64,000 nucleotides of DNA from Gambelia wislizenii (lineage: Eukaryota > Chordata > Lepidosauria > Squamata > Crotaphytidae), in contig JAUMIR010000002.1 of assembly GCA_030847615.1 (NCBI GenBank), positions 198,011,809 to 198,075,808 on the forward strand, given 5' to 3'. This document shows positions 43,852-56,110 of the stretch, in pieces (position 1 is the stretch's first letter; each line of letters begins with the position of its first letter). The translations under genes were made by a program, and so were the position numbers. The notes under the pieces are model-generated. The model was not told the DNA's origin, ran no database searches, and saw only the letters and a list, made by a program, of their open reading frames with translations.

Positions 43852-44077
43852 TCTATTCCTCTGTATCCACAGATTTGGCATCCATGGATTCCACCATCCA
43901 CAGTTTGAAAATAATAATTAAAAGATAAATTCTAAGAAGCAAACCTTAATTTTGCCATTTTATATAAGGGACACCATTTTACTATGCCATTGTATTTAAT
44001 GGGACTTGAGCATCCACATATTTCGGTATCCACTGGAGGTCCTGGAACCAACCCCAGCGGATACTAAGGGCCCATCG
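43852..44077. mobile_element. Tigger-like MITE, worn copy
   Basis: Family words CTGTATCCACAGATTTGGCA, AAGGGACACCATTTTACTAT and CCTGGAACCAACCCCAGCGG in order. Both termini are damaged. Confidence 0.65.
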
Positions 44078-44766
44078 TACTTCACTTTTGCAGAGTAGTT
44101 ATTTTCTGCCTTCACAAGTGGCAAAAACTCAGGGAGGATGTTTGCTTGTGATAGCTAAACATTGCTAGTGTTGGTGGTATGTGTGAGTATAATTAGCGTA
44201 TCTAATAAATGTGTGTTGCTAAATACTTCTGGTTGGTTTTCCATTCTGTTTGGAAGACTGCCATAACTACATTGGAGGAGATAAATGCTATCAGTGGAAT
44301 AATACTGGTGTTAATTAAGTAAGCCATGTTGTTTATGTAAATGCTTTTCACTGACGATATCACTTTATGATATGATTGTCTTGGGCTGTGAAAATGCTCT
44401 CCTGTGTATCATAACAATGATTACTATTATCCTGTCAATACTTCTATTAGGAGTAAAAAAAGTAGAATGTTATGTACAGACAAAAAATATGATTGCATCT
44501 GCAGTGTTAGAATATACTTCTCTGGCAACTTCTGTCAGTATTCCATGGAATAGGAAGGGATGCTGACTAACAGAACCAGAAACAAATCTACTTTTAAAAC
44601 AAGAATTAACATTTTCTCCCTTGATAATTCTTTGATGGGCACAGTCCTTTCATGGGCTGAGTTTGAATCAAATTATGGACAAGAACAAAAGCAATTTGAA
44701 AGCTAACATTTGATTTCACCAATCAATTGCCTAAAATTAAACTTTGCAGAGTTCAGAATTGTAATA

Positions 44767-44992
44767 CAGTTGGCCCTTCATATTCGCTGGGGTTTGGTTC
44801 CAGGACCCCAGTAGATACCAAAATCCGTGAATACTCAAGTCCCATTATATGCAATGGCATAGCAAAATGGTGTCCCTTATATAAGATGGCAAAATCCAGG
44901 TTTGCTTTTGGGACTATTTTTTAAAGAACATTTTCAAGTCATGAATACTTAAATCTGTGGATACCAAATCCATGGATATGGAGGGACAACTG
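44767..44992. mobile_element. Tigger/pogo-like MITE
   Basis: TA on both sides; ends CAGTTGGCCCTTCATATTCG and inverted ATATGGAGGGACAACTG. The body matches 56587-56815 closely. Confidence 0.85.
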
Positions 44993-45329
44993 TATTCTGA
45001 AATTTGGGTTTGAACATTCATGAGAAGACCAGATTGCAAATAGCAACTTTCACATTTCAGTGGTGGAAAAAGTCTGGTAGCCAAACTTAATTGTGAACAC
45101 CTGAATTCAAACTGTGTAAAAGTATCACAAGGTTCCCAAGGAATTTAAATTTTAATTTGATAAATTTCAAACATCAGGCACCTGATGGATTATCTATTCA
45201 TATGAATTTATCTGTATGCTCAGCTCATCCTTAGCAGCCTTACTCTGAGGGCCTGCACTGTCACAGATTAGGATGAGTGGCAAGGCCCTGGTAATGGAAC
45301 ATTGTCCTCAAGGAAGTTGGTCTGTGGTC

Positions 45330-45430
45330 CATCCGCACTACCCAATTATAGTACTATGATTCCACTTTAACCGCCATGGCTGTGTCCTGTGGGGTCCTGG
45401 GGTTTACAGTTTGGTCAGAGGCACTGTCAT
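45330..45430 (+). mobile_element. Half of a foldback MITE
   Basis: Only the left arm is present: CGCACTACCCAATTATAGTA and CTATGATTCCACTTTAACCG. Confidence 0.55.
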
Positions 45431-45524
45431 GAAGGCAGTCCCATCATCCTGCAAAGGTGATGGCACTCCCATCATTCTGCAATAACTACATGTCCCATTA
45501 TCTGCAAACAGCAATTGTCTTTCC

Positions 45525-45607
45525 TTGGGTTTTTTCCAGGCTGTGAGGCCGTGTTCTGGAATAGTTTCTTTCTGACGTTTCGCCTGCCTCTGTGGCTGGC
45601 ATCTTGA
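45525..45607 (-). mobile_element. Penelope terminal fragment
   Basis: TTGGGTTTTTTCCAGGCTGT, GTTCTGGAATAGTTTC and CTGTGGCTGGCATCTT match the terminus of 6045-6960. Followed by (TA)n. Confidence 0.75.
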
Positions 45608-45632
45608 AAATATATATATATATATATATATA
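45608..45632. repeat. (TA)n microsatellite
   Basis: About twelve TA repeats between a Penelope end and the L1 3' end. Confidence 0.9.
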
Positions 45633-45639
45633 TTACAAA

Positions 45640-47943
45640 TAAACAACAAAATTAAGAAACTGATCAAAATTTACAATAACACTTGAGATTTTGAAATAAT
45701 TGTTGTAATCAATATACGATCTTAATCAAATAAAATTGCTTATGACTTCCTATAAGTTTGGTACTTGGTACTTCATATATCCTTGCTAAACTAACTTCTG
45801 TTAACATTGATCTTATCTAACTATTCTCTACCATTTCCCCAGATATATCATTATAATATGGCTTATTCTATGTCAGCCCCTTCTTCCCTTCTATTTGTAT
45901 TACAAGCACAATCATAACAGTAACAGATTTTCTCTATCATAACTCATTCCCCTCCCCCCCCCAGTGTTTTAATACTGGTTCCCATTTTTCTAATTGTTTT
46001 CTCTTTGGTAGATTATGAATTTTAGCTGTCAGTATGTCCAATTCTAGCAGTTCTTGGGTTTTTATAATCCATTCATATATCGTAGGCGGATTAGATGTTT
46101 TCCATTTCTGAGCTATTGTTATTCTTGCTGCAGAAATTAAATATAGAATAATTCTCCAGTTTTTTATCTCCTCTTCTTTTTTTAGTACATTAGTCATGTA
46201 TAGCAAAAATAGTTCAGGTTTCACTTCAAATTGAATTTGTAAAATCTCCTCCATAATCTTATATATCTTTTCCCAAAAATTTTTAATCACCTTACAGCTC
46301 CACCACATATGTAGCAGGGAGCCGACATTATTATTATTATTATTATTATTTTACATTTCCAGCAGTTGTTAATAGAATTGTTCATTTTGTTATAATACCA
46401 CCTGTGGGCCATTTTCATATAGTTTTCCTTCAGATTTTAACATATAGTATATTTGTTAGTTTTCCTTCTGGCATTTTCCCAGGCTTTAGGTTCTAGGGGA
46501 TAATTGAAGTCTGATACCCATTTATTCATATAATCTTTAACGTTGTCCATTTCTAAGCTTCCATTTAGTAACAATTTATATAACTTAGTGATCATTTTTT
46601 CCCTTTTGTCTTTCCCATAGTATTTTAAGGGGTGGGTGGGATTGAGGGGTTGGATGTATATTTTAATTGTTGAAAGCTGCCCCAATTGCATTTCATAGAG
46701 GGGCGGGATATAAATAAATTATTGTTGTTGTTGTTGTTGTTGTATCTTGTCTAAATTGTTCTTCTCATTTTCAATATTTTCTGTTTTTGAATCTTCCACA
46801 AATCTAGTTTTCAATTGATAATAATTGAACCAATTAATTTTACAAATTTCCTCTATCTGTTCTTTGGATTTCATAGTTTACCATCTGAATTTTTCATTGT
46901 TAATTCTTTATATCTTAACCAGTGGACAGTAGTTTCCCACCTGTTTTAAAAGGCCTCTTGTGTAAAGGTCCATATTGGTAGTTTGTTGTAAAACATCTTT
47001 TTTATTTTCTTCCATACTAACAAGAGGGCTCTTCTAACGTAATGATTATTAAAATCTTTATTTGATTTATCTTTTTCATAACAGACGTAGGCATGCTATC
47101 CAAATCTGATGTTATGTCCTTCCATAAGTAGCACCTTTTCATTTTCTAATCTTATCCAATCTTGTATCCAAATAAGGACCGCCGCGTAGTAATATAGTCT
47201 TAGAACAGGCATGCCCCATCCTCCTCTAGTATTTTCATCTATTAGATATTTCCATTTAATCCTGGGCTTCTTGTTGTTCCAAATGAAGTTCTTTAGATCT
47301 TTCTCCCACTTTGTAAAGAAATTTTCCTATATTATAATTGGTAAATTTTGGAATAAGAAGAACATTTTTGGTAGAATTAACATTTTACATGCTGCTATTT
47401 TTCCTAATATCGATAAGTTCAGTTTTCCCCATCTTTTAATGTCAGCCTTGATTTCTTTCCATATCTTTTTATAGTTATTTTCAAATAGATCTGAGTTCCT
47501 TTTGGTTATCCAAAGCCCTAAATACCTCACCTTATTTTCAATTCTACAATCATCAGCAAACGCTCAGAGTTTAAAAAACTGATCTTTAACCTTAACCCCT
47601 GGAAGATTTGTGTTGTTCCTTATGTTCCTGTTCAGAACTTCCAAAACTAGAATAAATAACAATGGTGACAAGGGACATCCCTGTCTAGTACCCTTGTTTA
47701 CTTTTATTAATTCCATTCTCTCTCTATTAATGATTAATTGAGCATTTTGATTATGATATATCCTTTCTACTCTTCTGTTAAAGTTATCTCCCAATTCCAT
47801 CTTCTTCATTACTTCTAGAATGAAGTCCCAGCGAACATTATCAAGACCTTCTCTGCCTCAAAAAATAACATTGCCATTTTTTTTCGTTATTTGCCTCAAA
47901 ATATTCGATAATGTCTAGAACCAATCTTGTGTTCTTTTCCACC
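45640..47943 (-). mobile_element. Degraded, 5'-truncated L1 retrotransposon
   Basis: Minus-strand protein blocks in order: a broken RT motif A region (DNVRWDFILEVMKKM), motif B (KGTRQGCPLSPLLFILVLEVL in two words, KGTRQGCPLS and PLLFILVLEVL), AFADD at about 47560, YLGLWITKRN, IKADIKRWGKLNLSILGK, WKYLIDENTRGGWGMPVL, then the C-terminal tail to about 45937 and an A/T-rich 3' UTR. About 70 residues between AFADD and YLGLW seem deleted, and several frame breaks are present. (ATT)n at 46328-46351 and a LINE tail with (TTG)n near 46680-46742 interrupt the 3' half. Confidence 0.85.
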
Positions 47944-48920
47944 TGAAGCAGACTTGACCAATCAAGAATGCCAGAGTAGCAATCCCAAATAAGTTATAAA
48001 TGCTTTGTGTGAACACATGGCTGAGTCAGACCATGTGACAAAGAAGGCTGAGATGGACTCCACGTTTTAGTGGCCTGGGGTGGCCATGGCCTTCCCTGAT
48101 TCCAGATGGATATGAACTGCATCCTATGTATTACTACTTGAGATTGTGAATAGAATCTTTAGGGACTGTTTTATATGTTGCATCAGGGCATTTCTGTTTG
48201 ATTTCTAATCTTTGGCTGAATGTAGCTGAACGTAGCCAAATGTAATTCCATACTTTTGCTATTTCTGTAACTCTAAAGTGTACCTGGGGGCATGGAAGGT
48301 GCCTGCCCTCATGAGAGATTTACATGACTTGAACTTGCTTGAATAAAATAAGCTTTTCTTAATCTTCCTATATGCTGATGCTGCATGTGCGTTTATCTCT
48401 TGGTCATTGTTACATTTCTCTCTCTCTCTCTAGGTATAGGAGGGATGAGTTGGTTGGTTCTACAGTAGCAAGTAGTTCCACAGGTTATCCAGTCTCCCAC
48501 TGGACTGGTAATAAATATCTCAGTGAGTGGTAGCAGCGTTTCGGCCTCTTGTGGGTGCCCTTGAGCAAGGTCGCATAGGATTGCCTTTAGAGGGAAACTA
48601 ACTCTGGGGATTCCAAGCCAAGAGCCCCCAGACTAGCCTGACAGGCACTAGAGGAGGAACTCCCTATCTGGGAATTCTAAAGGTCCTTCCCAGAACTGCA
48701 AATCTCAGGATTCCATAGGATGTCGCCATACTCACAAATGAACATGAGTACTTTTTTGAATGTTGCACAGGAGGTATTCATTACCTCCTTGTGCATTGTA
48801 ATTTTCCAACTGCACAGTGGCAGCCAGCTAGTGCCAGGTCATAGTGCTTCCACTGCCCATTGATTGACTGTGGAGATGTATTTTGGCTCTGTACAGCTGT
48901 TGCTGCACAGCTGGAAAATA
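47944..48920. other. GRIN2C: GRIN2C intron 3 segment
   Basis: A partial foldback MITE arm lies near 48650-48740 (AACTGCAAATCTCAGGATTC). Otherwise nothing recognised. Confidence 0.4.
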
Positions 48921-48924
48921 AATA

Positions 48925-49147
48925 CAGTTGTCCCTCCATATTCGCTGGGCTTTGGTTCCAGGACCCCCCCATGGATACCAAAATCCATGATTCCCATTAT
49001 ATGAAATGGCATAGCAAAATGGTGTCCCTTTTATAAGATGGCAAAATCAAGGTTTGCTTTTTGAATTATTATTTTTTAAAGAATATTTTCAAGCCATGAA
49101 TGCTTAAATCTGTGGATACCAAATCCATGGATTTGAAGGGACAACTG
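48925..49147. mobile_element. Tigger/pogo-like MITE
   Basis: TA on both sides; CAGTTGTCCCTCCATATTCG at the left and GAAGGGACAACTG at the right. Confidence 0.85.
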
Positions 49148-49149
49148 TA

Positions 49150-50701
49150 GCCAATATCCTTCAGACCACCACCACTATAACTACTGTATGCTTACAGAGC
49201 TTTACATTCTGTCAGCATCAAATAAGATTTTGGCCCTTATCTCTAGTTATGGGTTTCTCACACTTTTTCTCACACTCTTGCTAGGATTAAAATCCAAGGT
49301 GTGGGGAGGAAGATATAATGGTCATCTTGGATTTTAGTTGAGCTTTGTGAAGCCCCAAGATTCATATTTTTGAACAGGAAAGTTCAGTTCTTGAAACTTC
49401 TCTCGTATTAAGTATTGTTGTTCCGCCAGGACCCCAGTTTGATCATTTTATTGCATGGTTTTGTTGTAGTAGTACATTGAAAGTATTAACAATTAAAAAG
49501 AAAACAAACACGTGATTTTAGTAAAACAACAATAATCTTAATATAGATTTTCAAAAATCAAAACAACCTAGATTTATTTTGTGCATTCTGTAGAATAAAA
49601 CACCACTGTACTATAGTGATCCTTATTTTATTTTTTATCTTTACAATGTTAGTCTAGTAAAACAAAAGCTTGGGCTGTTGTCCATTAGGCACACACCTAT
49701 AATGATTTCTATAGCATTTTCAATTGGGATGGCTTGGTGCATAATTTTCTGTGCATATTTGTAAGGAATTGACATTGTAATTCACGTTATGGTAATCTTT
49801 TTGCTCTTGCATATGCCAAGGAGTAGGGTTTGGTTTCTCCAGGGAAGCAATTCAAATACTAGCCCTCAAGCTTTCTGGTGAATACATTACTCAGCTGTTG
49901 GCTGCAACGCCTAAGTAACAGGGTTACAAATGAGATGGCAGATGGGGAGCAGGAAACCTGGGGTGAGCAGTAAGCCAGGTTGTATTCCACTTAGTTAATG
50001 GAGCTGGGCAAATGTTACCAAATGAAAGGAAACTGCTCCACACTTTCTCTATATTAAATCCAAATATCTTCTGCCTGCAGGTTATGATCCAGTTTGTGTT
50101 CAGTCTCTGTAAATAAATACTCTAGTCAATTTCCACTAGGAGTTTTAAAAACCCAATGCATTTAAAGCAAATATCATCAAATCTCTTTCAAAAACAATAA
50201 CTGTTACCTCATATAGTTCCCTGCAGCAGGAATGAGTGCCCAAAAATGATCTCCATTCAGTCAGGGGGAAAGAAATAAAACATCTGTCTTCTCTGTCCAG
50301 ACAAAACAAGCTGAATCTTAATTGCACTCCATTGCCTGTTGGCCTATCATTATCATCAAATTGTCTGGTGAATTGTTCTAGGTTATGGCTGCCTGGAGGC
50401 TGTATATGTTTTTGTCTAGAAAGGGCAAAGGTTGCCATCAGCTTGCAATCCTGGTGCTCCACAATTATTCCTGGCTTCCTTTTATTTTCTGGGGCCATTA
50501 CATGGTACTGTTTTTCTTTGAACTATAAAGCAATACAGATGTTTGGCTCTCTGGTCTGCTTCCCTATCTCATTTAATAAAAATGTCCTCTTTGATTATGT
50601 GCAATTTAAGATGGTATCTTGCACAGCCTGGATGAGAAAGATAGGGGACTTGTTGAGGGCACTCCTCTTATGTGGTCTCCTTCACTCTTGCTCTTGCACA
50701 G
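49150..50701. other. GRIN2C: GRIN2C intron 3, right end
   Basis: No repeat recognised; ends with the exon 4 acceptor. A long open frame at 50236-50787 runs from intron into exon 4 in a wrong frame and is not a gene. Confidence 0.5.
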
Positions 50702-50913
50702 GTGGGGAAATGGGAGAAGGGGATCATCCACATGAAATACCCCGTGTGGCCACGCTATGGATCCTTCCTGCAGCCCATGGCAGATAATCGCCACCTCACA
50801 GTTGCCACTCTGGAGGAAAGACCCTTTGTGATTGTGGAGAACACAGACCCAACCACAGGAGTGTGCGTCCGTAACACCGTCCCCTGCCGGAAGCAGCCCA
50901 ACCACACTGAGAG
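50702..50913 (+). CDS. GRIN2C: GRIN2C coding exon 4: start of the S1 glutamate-binding lobe
   Basis: Encodes [19 protein letters not shown] followed by [16 protein letters not shown], the start of the S1 part of the glutamate-binding domain, then a cysteine pair (CVRNTVPC) of the kind that forms a disulfide in this loop in the family. An NHT glycosylation motif lies near the end. The acceptor is a pyrimidine tract plus GCACAG at 50696-50701; the donor is GAGAG|GTAAAG after 50913, leaving AG to join the T of the next exon. The exon is 212 nt. The S1 blocks are conserved among GluN2 subunits, but [10 protein letters not shown] upstream and MKYPVWPRY here point to GluN2C rather than GluN2D. Confidence 0.97.
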
Positions 50914-51067
50914 GTAAAGGAGGGGAAAAGGAAATAGAATTAAGGTATGGGATAATTGAAGGAACTTCTGGAGCAAACTTAGAACAGGCATTTAACTTCA
51001 TGTTTAGAGTTGTTTTACTTGAACTATAAAGCAATACAATTTCCGCTCAGGTTGGCTTTCCAGCAAA

Positions 51068-51298
51068 CCTTTGTGTTGTTATGTGCCTTCAAGTCATTTC
51101 TGATTTATGGCAACCCTAAGGCAAACCCATCAAGGGGTTTTCTTGGTATGATTTGTTCAGAGGAGGGGTTGTCTTTGCCTCTTTCTGAGGCTGAGTGTGA
51201 CTTGCCTAAGGTCACCCAGTGGGTTATCATGGCAGAGCAGGGATTCAAACACTGGTCTCCAGAGTTGTAGATGCTCAAACACTATACCATGCTGGCTC
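51068..51298 (-). mobile_element. tRNA-derived SINE, minus orientation
   Basis: Plus-strand words TTGTTATGTGCCTTCAAGTC, GATTTATGGCAACCCTAAGG, CTTGCCTAAGGTCACCCAGT and CTGGTCTCCAGAGTTGTAG mirror the copy at 15827-16025. It lies 155 bp past exon 4. Confidence 0.8.
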
Positions 51299-51477
51299 AT
51301 TTTCCAATATAGATCATGTTGTCTTTCTTTTTTCTAAACTATATGCACAACTTATAGGCCATTATGTTGTAACTGGTATTTCTGTATGCCTTCATCACAG
51401 AAAAGGCAAAACAAGAGAGATAGGCAGACACAATCTAGGTATGACTATGATCTAACAGGGTGAGAAGTGAAGATCTA

Positions 51478-51715
51478 GGGCTCATTCTCACCACACGATT
51501 ATAATGCTATTATTCCACTATAATTGCCATGGCTCTTTCCTATGGAATTCTGGAGTTTGTAGTTTGGTTAGAGGGGCCAGAGGAGCTCCCTGGCTGAGAA
51601 TTCTCAAAACCCCTCCTTATACTGCAGATCCTAGGATTTCATCGATGGAACCATCTCAGTTAAAGTGAAATAATAGTGCTATAATTGTGTATAATTGTGT
51701 AGTGGACAGAAGGAG
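51478..51715. mobile_element. Foldback MITE, GGGCC family
   Basis: Begins GGGCTCATTCTCACCACACG and carries TTCTGGAGTTTGTAGTTTGG mirrored further right. The right terminus is worn. Confidence 0.7.
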
Positions 51716-51791
51716 AAGTTATGTTCTTTTCTGCAGCTGTGGGACATTTGGTTCACTTTCTAAATCAAAGGATGGGTGTGAAAGTCCAGGA

Positions 51792-51945
51792 CAGGCAACC
51801 TACTTGTAATCTGGCATACTCTGGACATGGTGGACTATAATTCCCATCACCCCCTCTAACATGACAAGTACTGGCTGGGCATGATGGGCACTGTAGTCCA
51901 ACATATATGGAGGGGTCCAGATTGGGGGATGTTGCTGTAGTGAGT
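51792..51945. mobile_element. Foldback repeat, ACTATAATTCCCATCA type
   Basis: CTGGACATGGTGGACTATAA and TTCCCATCACCCCC are mirrored by GGGCATGATGGGCACTGTAG and TCCAACATATATGGAGGGG. Related to 35866-35965 and a fragment at 53107-53165. Confidence 0.65.
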
Positions 51946-52001
51946 CCTCTTTTTATATCACATTTCCCTCCATCATAATTGTCACTGTGTGTAATTCAGT
52001 A

Positions 52002-52230
52002 CAGTTGTCCCTTCACATTCGCTGGTGTTTGTTCTAGGACCCCCTGTGAATACCCAAATCCGTGAATACTCAAGTTCCATTATATGTAATGGCATAAAAA
52101 AATGGTGTCCCTTATATAAGATGGCAAAATCAAGGTTTGCTTTTTGGATTATTATTTTTTAAAGAATATTTTCAAGCTGTGAATACTTAAATCCGTGAAT
52201 GCCAAATCCATGAATGCGGAGGGACAACTG
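52002..52230. mobile_element. Tigger/pogo-like MITE, short subfamily
   Basis: TA-flanked; CAGTTGTCCCTTCACATTCG and GCGGAGGGACAACTG. Followed after 14 bp by a second element of the other subfamily. Confidence 0.85.
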
Positions 52231-52244
52231 TATACAACTGTATA

Positions 52245-52517
52245 CAATTGTCCCTTCACATTCGCTGGGGTTAGGGGTGGAGCACCACCGTGAAAGTGAA
52301 AAAATCATGAATAAATTAAACCCTGCCCCCAACATATGTACTACACTACAGTATTGTAGACTCCTCTCCCACCAAGAGGACTGCTGATACCTGTTGGCAG
52401 GAAGATGAGGAGGAGGAGGAGGGTGGGGTCTTAGATTCTGAGCTGTTGAGCAGCAGCTACAAACTGTAAATACATAAAACCGTGAATGTGAAATACACAT
52501 ATGTGAAGGGACAACTG
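52245..52517. mobile_element. Tigger/pogo-like element, second subfamily
   Basis: TA-flanked; CAATTGTCCCTTCACATTCG and GTGAAGGGACAACTG. Its second block GGGGTTAGGGGTGGAGCACC matches the 452-bp element at 32394, not its neighbour. Confidence 0.8.
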
Positions 52518-52664
52518 TACTTACTTGAGTCTGTCTTGGGCTGGTAAGAGAAGATGAACCTCCCACAGGTTCAGGTCCAAGGAACAAGAATCCCATCTAG
52601 AAGCACATCAGGAGTTGGAAGAAAAAATGAATCTAAATTGACATATTTTAATTTATATCACACA

Positions 52665-53035
52665 GTTAATTGAATTTGAAAGTGGATTCTGTTCACCCCC
52701 CTTCCCTGGTTTCTTAGTGGCTTTTGGGGTGCTCGTGGTGGCGGCTTCTCTGGGCTTTGGGTTCCCTCCATGTCCTGGGGTGGGGGAAAGAAGCCATTTA
52801 AACAGTGGGAAACCGACACTCGAAAATCCGGTGAGAAACCAGGGAAGGGGGGGGGTGAACAGAATCCACTTAAAAAGCGGCTTTTTGTGCGGTGGTGGCG
52901 GTGGCTTGCCTGCCCCACCCGGGAAGGAAGTCTGCGTAAACCCTGGGGAAAAGTGGGAGAGTGTATTTGTGGGTTTTTTTCAAATTCGCGGGGGGTCTTG
53001 GGCCCCTTACCCCTATGCATTTGAAGGGAGGACTG
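52665..53035 (-). mobile_element. Truncated Tigger-like element, GC-rich
   Basis: Only the right end is clear: TTTGAAGGGAGGACTG followed by TA. The block CTTGGGCCCCTTACCCCTAT mirrors the GGGGTTAGGGGTG motif of the long subfamily. Left boundary uncertain. Confidence 0.45.
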
Positions 53036-53440
53036 TATATTGAATTACACATTCAGTGACAATAAACATGGAGGGAAATGTGATATAAAAAGAGAACTCA
53101 CTACAGCAGCATCCTCCAACCTGGTCCCCTCCAGATGTGTTGGACTACAGTGCCCCTCAGAAGTGAGAGTTGCCTTGATTGATGGAAACAATTACCAGTC
53201 AATGAAGAGTTCAGTTTCTCATTTCTGATCTAGCAAGGAAAATGTATGCACTGACAACAACAAAGGCCGTTGGTAACCAATGATTCCTGGCTAGCTGAAT
53301 CTTGGTGATCACATTATCACTAGTTCCATCCTTCTTTTTCCTCCTCATGGGTTCCCTCTTCACAGGCTGAACAGTTGCAAGACAGGTCGCTGCATCTGCA
53401 TGCTGAGAAAATGTTCATTTGCTGGCTTTCTCTTTGGACT

Positions 53441-53653
53441 TTATCACACTACACTGTTACAACGCTATTATTCCACTTTAACTGCTCTGGCTACCCCCTG
53501 TGGAATTCTGGGGTTTGTAGTTTAGTGAGGCCTAAGAGCTCTCTGGCTGAGAATTCTAAATGCCCCTCTCTAAACTGTAAATCCCAGGATTCCACAGGAG
53601 GCAGCCATAGCAGTTAAAGTGGAATAATAGCACTATAACAGTGTAGTGCAAAG
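53441..53653. mobile_element. Foldback MITE
   Basis: CACACTACACTGTTACAACG at the left and CACTATAACAGTGTAGTGC at the right are inverted; ATTCTGGGGTTTGTAGTTTA pairs with AAACTGTAAATCCCAGGATT. Confidence 0.8.
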
Positions 53654-53654
53654 G

Positions 53655-55941
53655 TAGAACAGCCCCACCCAAAGAAAATGGTGGCAACCTCTAGAGGAGC
53701 AAGTGTGCCAACAGAAAAGGCTGCTTCCTAGAGGTTGGAAGCAGAGTGCTGTTCCAACACTGACTGCTGTGGGTGATTCTCGCCAGAGCTGGGCTTTGTT
53801 GCAGGACTGAAGCTCTCAATCCAATGCTTCTGGCTTGCATGTACAGTTGAAACTCCTGGCACCCTGAGAACTCCCTGGAGTGGAGTCCTCACTTCCAGTT
53901 CTGTCTTATAAGTGGAGTATTTCCCAGCAGGCTACCCAGTGAGCTGGACCATCAATTATACTGCCAGGGCAGCCTATGTGTGGTAACCGGGTCTGCAGAT
54001 TTCAAGGCTGTGGCTGTTCTTGGGAGGCAGCTAGCTGGGAAGGTGGTCATGGCAACCAGTCTGGTCAGCACAGACCCTGTTGGGACCCAACCTGAAAAGC
54101 CTGACCGTAGCTATTAATCACCTGCCTGTGGCTAACCTCTGCAGTTCTCTGATCAAGGTTGTGTCATCAGCCAACCTGCTGGGTGATGGAACAGTTGCTT
54201 TCTTCCTCTACAATCAATATAGGTTGAAAACTGGCAGAAAGCATTTAGTTGTTACAGGAACAGAAAATCTGAAAGGCTTTTCTAGGTGTTTTTCACAACA
54301 CCTGAGTGGAGTAGGCTACCAAGGAAGGGCCAGCGAAGAAGAGTCTGGCTGTGTTCTCTTAACTGGACACACAGCACTGAAGGATGACATCAGTGCTATT
54401 TGTTCAACTATAGGGACATAGCAGGACGATTCTCTGCCATCACCTTCCTGCTCTTCATCAGCAAGCAAATGGGGAGATTCAGGAGCTGAAAAGTGGGTTG
54501 GGTGGGTGAGAGGCAAGATGTCATTTAGTTCTACCTAGCAGAACTTTGCACAACATCTTCTTTTAAAAATACTATTAGAGGCACTGGAACCCTGTCCTAC
54601 ATTCATACTGTCAACCCTAAGCACCTACCGCCTGAAGCCATCACTTAACTCTGCCTAAATGCAGAATTAGACAGATTCTCTTCTCCATCCCCCACATATT
54701 CCACAAGGCTTTTGAACAGAGGGGATATAGAAACATGTCTCTGATAAATAAGCATAGCATGGACTAGGGAAATGTCAGCACTCCCATGGGTCTGGCCCTA
54801 ATTATAAAATGGCTCAGAAAAAGTTGAGACTTTAGATCTTATTTTGAATGGCAAAGCATGCAAATTTTTAAGCAAGTCTCATTTTAAGGTAAGACATGAG
54901 AGGTTTCCTAAGGACTGCACACAGTGCATTTCCTGTACCGGAAGGAAGTTCCTTGGAGGAATGATCTCTTCTGCCTGTTGATTCTTTGGAAGAGATGCTA
55001 CCCTCCCCACCCTGCCTTTGCAAACAAAGTTATTAGCTACTCTACTTGTGGTAAGCAAAGATTGTTTCCTCTCTAGAACTTTAGCAGTGATGGCCAATTG
55101 CTGGGTAATGCAAGAAAAAGACACTCTCTTTATTATGATGGTTATCTCTCTACTCTGATCAGTACCTTGTGACTTAGGAGACATTGCCTCCATTCTTCTA
55201 TCTGCATCAGTTCCCCCAGCAGCTAGAAGCTTCTGGGGCTCTTTTTTCATCATTCACTCAGTCCCTCCACCCTTTCTCCTTTGCCTCACCCCCACTCCTC
55301 ACAAATGCCCTGCTCCAGAACTTCACAACTGCTTAGGGTGCAATAGCAGAAAAAATTACATGTTGACAGCTGGAGGGAGTGTGAGCATTTATGTGTGTGT
55401 AACTGTCTTCTGTAATGACCATCACATACAAAGAGGTGCTCATGAAGTTACAAAGGTGGGAACGTCAGCTTTTATTGCCACTGAGTAAGTTATACAGCTC
55501 ATTTTACAAGAATACATCGTATCCTCTGATTAGGACATGCTCCATTATTCAGTGCCGTGCTAATCTCTTTCTGATTCTCTGTTACTGTGCTTTTATGAAG
55601 ACAGCAGCACTGTGATTCTGTGACTATGGTAGGTATCTGAGGCTGCCAAGTCCATCAAGCTTTTGAATTACAGTTCTTCTGAAGCAGAGCAATGGAATCA
55701 ATAACTATAGTGTTGTTTTCAATAGATATGCAAAAGCCCAAAGACTTTGGTTCAGAATGTTCTAGTACTTCAGTGTTGAGAGAGATAGAGAGAAAGAGAG
55801 ACACAGAGAGACATGCTATTCATAACATTTATTATCCCCCCTTTAACTAAAACATTTCAGCCTTGGTATGAAATGGTAGCAAGGAGAGGAAAGGACTAAA
55901 TAAGCATGATCTATGTATTTGTTTTAATATTCTTCTTTTAG
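53655..55941. other. GRIN2C: GRIN2C intron 4, right part
   Basis: No repeat or exon recognised, apart from a short AG-rich run near 55780-55812. Confidence 0.45.
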
Positions 55942-56110
55942 TGGAGATGGACCTATGGATCCCTATACCAAGCTCTGCTGCAAAGGCTTTTGCATTGATA
56001 TCCTAAAGAAGCTGGCCAAGACTGTCAAGTTCTCCTACGATCTCTACCTAGTGACAAATGGGAAACATGGGAAAATAGTGGATGGTTTCTGGAATGGCAT
56101 GATTGGAGAG
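55942..56110 (+). CDS. GRIN2C: GRIN2C coding exon 5: S1 lobe with cysteine cluster
   Basis: A 169-nt exon starting after TTTTAG and ending GGAGAG|GTAAGG. It encodes [19 protein letters not shown], then [15 protein letters not shown] and WNGMIGE. The cysteines of KLCCKGFC and the histidine of NGKHGK are hallmark S1 residues; in GluN2A the equivalent histidine lies at the glutamate site. The residues just before PYTK (SGDGPMD) differ from the mammalian version and form a variable loop. Joins exon 4 in phase 2 and exon 6 in phase 0. Confidence 0.97.

Noticed and set aside
50236..50787. 183-codon open frame entering exon 4
   Set aside because: It crosses the exon 4 acceptor in a frame different from GluN2C and has no similarity.
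54080..54421. 113-codon open frame resembling an exon of another gene
   Set aside because: I could not match it to any protein and it lacks splice sites; left as intron sequence.
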